Under the pieces are notes generated by a model. The model saw only the letters and a list, made by a program, of their open reading frames with translations, made no database searches and was not told the origin of the DNA. From Chloroflexota bacterium (GTDB lineage Bacteria; Chloroflexota; Dehalococcoidia; DSTF01; RBG-16-68-14): a stretch of DNA of 54,262 bases. Below, piece by piece: positions 51,779-54,262 of this stretch. The stretch spans positions 1-54,262 of the forward strand of contig JADFPV010000006.1 of the NCBI GenBank assembly GCA_022562155.1, written 5' to 3'. A program made the position numbers and the translations under genes. The first letter of the stretch is position 1; the number at the start of each line of letters is the position of its first letter.

Positions 51779-53008
51779 ATGCTCAAGCTGGAACCTTGGA
51801 GCCGTACGCTCTACGCCGTAGCTATCGCGCAATTCATCGCGCTTGGCGGCGGCAACCTCGTCTTTCCCTTCATCCCGTTCTACGTCGAAGACCTAGGCGT
51901 GACCGGCGAGAGCAAGATCGCGCTCTGGTCGGGCTTCCTGACGACGGCCACCGGCTCAATGTTGTTCATCTTCTCGCCCATCTGGGGCAACCTAGCCGAC
52001 CGCTTTGGGCGAAAGCCGCTGCTGCTGCGCGCCTACCTCGGCGCCATGGTGACGATGACGCTGCAGGGCCTGGCGCAGAACGTGTGGCAGTTCCTGGGGC
52101 TGCGGGCTCTCCAGGGCGCCTTTGTGGGGACCATCCCGGCTGCAACGGCCCTCGTCGCGTCCACGGCACCCAAGGAACGCGTCGCCTACGCCATGGGCGT
52201 GCTCCAGATGGCGCTCTTCTCGTCGCAGTTCATCGGGCCGTTGGTCGGCGGCACGCTGGCGGCGTCGATCGGCATCCGGCCAACGTTCATCGGCGCGAGC
52301 GCCTTTTACCTGCTAGCGTTCATTCTCGTACTGACGGTCGTGCAGGAGGACTTCAAGCGCCCGACTGCCGAGGAGCACGGCGGCCTGATCAGCAACATGA
52401 GGCTGGTGCTCAGCAACCGGCCGCTCGCTATTCTGATTGGCGTCGTCTTCTTCCTGAACGCGGGTCCGGCGTTCGTCAGGCCGGTGACCCCACTGCTCGT
52501 CGCCTCGTTCGACACGGCGACGAGCGCGGAGGTGCTCTCCGGGCTGGCGTTCGCGGCGATGGCGATCACCAGCGCGGCCGCCGCGCTCTCCGCCAGCCGC
52601 CTGGCTGAACGGCTGGGCCGCCGCAATGCGCTGGCGTTCGTGACGCTCGGGGCGGGCATCGCGTATCTGCCGCTCGCGTTCGCGACGAATGCCCCGGTCG
52701 CCCTGCTCCTATTCGCCGGCGTCGGCCTCTTTAGCGGCGCCATGCTGCCGACGGCCAACGCCCTCATCGACAGCCACGCGCCCCCCGGTATGCAGGCGTC
52801 CGTATTCGGACTCGCGGGCAGCTCGTTCGCGCTGGCGGTCGCGGTGGGCCCGCTGTCGGGCGGGGCTGTCGCCTCGGCCGCTGGCCTCCCGGCCAGCTTC
52901 CTCGTGATCGGCGCCGTGATGATTGGCGTCGCGATCGCGGTGCTTGTCCTTGTTCAGGAACGGCCAGCGGACGAAGCCATCGTGGAAGCACCGTTACCGG
53001 AAGAGTAG
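51779..53008 (+). CDS. MFS multidrug-type transporter
   Basis: 409 residues, about 12 spans. The MFS loop GNLADRFGRKPLLLRAYLGAM is near 65-85, and LAERLGRRNALAFV repeats it in the second half. DHA1-like drug/metabolite efflux is the closest impression. Inner membrane. It begins about 50 bases after the MerR gene on the same strand, so it might be co-regulated, but this is not shown. Confidence 0.88.
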   Translation: MLKLEPWSRTLYAVAIAQFIALGGGNLVFPFIPFYVEDLGVTGESKIALWSGFLTTATGSMLFIFSPIWGNLADRFGRKPLLLRAYLGAMVTMTLQGLAQNVWQFLGLRALQGAFVGTIPAATALVASTAPKERVAYAMGVLQMALFSSQFIGPLVGGTLAASIGIRPTFIGASAFYLLAFILVLTVVQEDFKRPTAEEHGGLISNMRLVLSNRPLAILIGVVFFLNAGPAFVRPVTPLLVASFDTATSAEVLSGLAFAAMAITSAAAALSASRLAERLGRRNALAFVTLGAGIAYLPLAFATNAPVALLLFAGVGLFSGAMLPTANALIDSHAPPGMQASVFGLAGSSFALAVAVGPLSGGAVASAAGLPASFLVIGAVMIGVAIAVLVLVQERPADEAIVEAPLPEE

Positions 53009-53014
53009 CCGCAC

Positions 53015-53752
53015 GTGCGTATCGTCTCCTGGAACATCCGCGCGGGCGGCGGCAGGCGTATCAACGACATTGCCGATCAATTGCGGCGCTGGCGGCCGGA
53101 CGTGGTCACCTTATCTGAGTTCCGCGGCACGGCGCCAAGCCAGGAGCTATCCTCGCTGCTACGCGACCAAGGCCTGATACATCAGCGCTCGAGCGTAGAC
53201 GCGCGCCGCTCCTCGAACTGCTTGCTGCTGGCCTCTCGGTGGCCGCTGCGCCTCGCAGGCCTGCGAGGACGGCAGCCTGAGGCTAGACGGTGGCTCGTCG
53301 CCGCCGTAGGGGCGTCTCAGCCCTTTACGCTGGCTGCCATGCACGTTCCCAACCAGGTGTCAGGGCGCAAGTATCCGTTTCTCGACGCCGTGCTGACGCT
53401 GGCCCGACGCTGGCGAAACGGGCCGGCGATCTTCATTGGCGACACGAACAGCGGCCGCATGGGCCTTGATGAAGAGTCCCCGGCCTTCACGCAGCGCGAG
53501 GAGGACTGGATCGATGGCATGGAAGGGGCCGGGTGGCCGGACGCGTTCCGGCTCCTGCATCCGCGCAAGCGGGCGTATACCTGGTACTCGCCGAACGCTG
53601 GTAATGGCTTCCGGCTCGATCAGGCCTTTCCGAACCGAGAGCTGCTTCCGAGGCTCAGACGCGTTCGTTACGTGTGGGGTACTGTTGCCGGATCAGAGCG
53701 CCGAGATGCCCTCAGCGATCACGCGGCGCTGATCGTGGATCTTGGGGATTAG
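53015..53752 (+). CDS. Endonuclease/exonuclease/phosphatase family protein
   Basis: 245 residues. EEP-fold motifs: the start VSWNIRAGG, then VTLSEFRG, AMHVPNQ, FIGDTNSGR and the final DALSDHAALIVDL with the catalytic Asp-His. Mg-dependent phosphodiesterase; substrate not determinable. GTG start 6 bases after the MFS stop, so co-transcribed. Confidence 0.86.
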   Translation: MRIVSWNIRAGGGRRINDIADQLRRWRPDVVTLSEFRGTAPSQELSSLLRDQGLIHQRSSVDARRSSNCLLLASRWPLRLAGLRGRQPEARRWLVAAVGASQPFTLAAMHVPNQVSGRKYPFLDAVLTLARRWRNGPAIFIGDTNSGRMGLDEESPAFTQREEDWIDGMEGAGWPDAFRLLHPRKRAYTWYSPNAGNGFRLDQAFPNRELLPRLRRVRYVWGTVAGSERRDALSDHAALIVDLGD

Positions 53753-53758
53753 GCGCCC

Positions 53759-54262
53759 CTAGGCGTCGTGTCGTTCGCGCAGGAGAGGAACTACCCGGGC
53801 GAGGATGCGATGGGCCACCTCGTACTTGGGCAGCAGTGGTATCTCCTCGATCTCTCCGTCCGTGGCGATGATCGAGACCTGATTGGTGTCGGTCCCGAAG
53901 CCCACGCCGGGCGCCGTCACATCGTTGGCGGCGATGAGATCGAGCTTCTTCGCTTTCAGCTTCGCCTTTGCGTTTGCGAGGAGATCGCCTGTCTCGGCCG
54001 CGAACCCGACCTTCACGATCTTGCCTTCGATCTCTAGGAGGAAGTCTGCGTTCTTCTCCAACTCAAGCGACTTCCTGTCCGGCCCCTTCTTGACCTTCTC
54101 AGCGGCGCGCTGGGCCGGCCGGTAGTCTGAGACAGCGGCAGCCATGATCAGGGCGCTGGCGTCCTCACAGGCCTTGAGGACGGCCGTCCGCATCTCGGCG
54201 ACCGTCTCCACGGGGACCAGCTTTACGCCGTACGGACAGGGCATGGTCGTCACGGTGGACAC
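53759..54262 (-). CDS. coaBC: Phosphopantothenate-cysteine ligase domain of CoaBC (partial)
   Basis: At least 167 residues, truncated by the right edge of the window; the true start is outside. Visible: VKLVPVETVAEMRTAVLKAC, LIMAAAVSDYRPAQRAAEKVKKG, VGFAAETGDLLANAKAKLKAKKLDLIAANDV, and FGTDTNQVSIIATDG, all from the CoaB half of the coenzyme A enzyme Dfp/CoaBC. The decarboxylase half would lie to the right. Confidence 0.93.
   Translation of the reverse strand: MSTVTTMPCPYGVKLVPVETVAEMRTAVLKACEDASALIMAAAVSDYRPAQRAAEKVKKGPDRKSLELEKNADFLLEIEGKIVKVGFAAETGDLLANAKAKLKAKKLDLIAANDVTAPGVGFGTDTNQVSIIATDGEIEEIPLLPKYEVAHRILARVVPLLRERHDA

Overview
This GC-rich window looks like the chromosome of a free-living bacterium, most plausibly Chloroflexota (Dehalococcoidia or SAR202-like). 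That placement is an inference from gene content: several flavin-dependent oxidoreductases next to acyl-CoA and hotdog enzymes, a DUF3105 protein, PAC2 inside a haem operon, and an ECF41 sigma factor. No rRNA, tRNA, CRISPR array or insertion sequence was recognised. No gene-free stretch exceeds 300 bases; the longest are about 200 (8196-8396) and 190 (45586-45775).

Layout, left to right. 16-3245: assimilatory sulfate reduction operon (sulfite reductase, Fe-S type APS reductase, APS kinase) behind a strong sigma70-like promoter. 3318-5043: a two-gene XRE/ImmA-type module, probably acquired. 5104-8873: lipid kinase, recF with an unrecognised upstream partner, and a flavin reductase reading divergently. 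8933-17325: a plus-strand catabolic block (TolB-like lipoprotein, nitronate monooxygenase-like enzyme, YCII protein, acyl-CoA dehydrogenase, GNAT, zinc alcohol dehydrogenase, thioesterase, AhpD/CMD protein, SRPBCC, luciferase-like monooxygenase). 17327-22924: the most unusual region, described below. 22958-24584: Gp37/Gp68-like three-Cys protein and its TcmP partner, converging. 24603-25736: dnaN. 25856-29410: FAD oxidoreductase, ECF41 sigma factor, hydrolase and SRPBCC behind an ECF41-type promoter. 29407-33046: hemL, phosphatase, methyltransferase and HAD genes. 33107-42322: haem/siroheme operon (regulator, precorrin-2 dehydrogenase, hemA, hemC, cobA-hemD, PAC2, hemB, YggX-like) followed by a small helix-turn-helix gene and dgt. 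42331-46042: dapB, pnp, rpsO. 46130-54262: DegV, DUF3105, PAP2, RidA, pepA, a MerR-controlled pair, MFS transporter, EEP nuclease/phosphatase family protein, and the end of coaBC.

The standout is an operon on the minus strand, 22133 down to 17327: DUF4395 membrane protein, MFS transporter, MBL-fold/double-rhodanese protein, an ArsM-like methyltransferase and a second class I methyltransferase, with a divergent ArsR-rhodanese fusion regulator. Both methyltransferases contain one in-frame TGA in an otherwise intact reading frame. In the ArsM-like protein the TGA lies at the conserved Cys of the G-C-(I/V)-A-G-A-L motif, and the frame then continues for 55 family-like residues to its own stop. 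In the second, TGA directly follows a Cys in D-V-L-C. Each TGA is followed 17 nt later by the loop of a perfect hairpin, which is the geometry of a bacterial SECIS element. I interpret them as two adjacent selenoproteins. The ArsM-like enzyme also lacks two of the usual arsenic-binding cysteines, and the regulator has no Cys in its DNA-binding domain but a CxxxxC pair in its rhodanese loop. This points to chalcogen (sulfane sulfur or selenium) or unusual metalloid detoxification rather than a standard ars operon.

The regions connect biochemically: siroheme made by the haem operon is the cofactor of the sulfite reductase at the left end. Several strong promoters place the start codon within a few bases of the expected transcription start (5005, 22259, 36919), suggesting that leaderless mRNAs are common in this organism.
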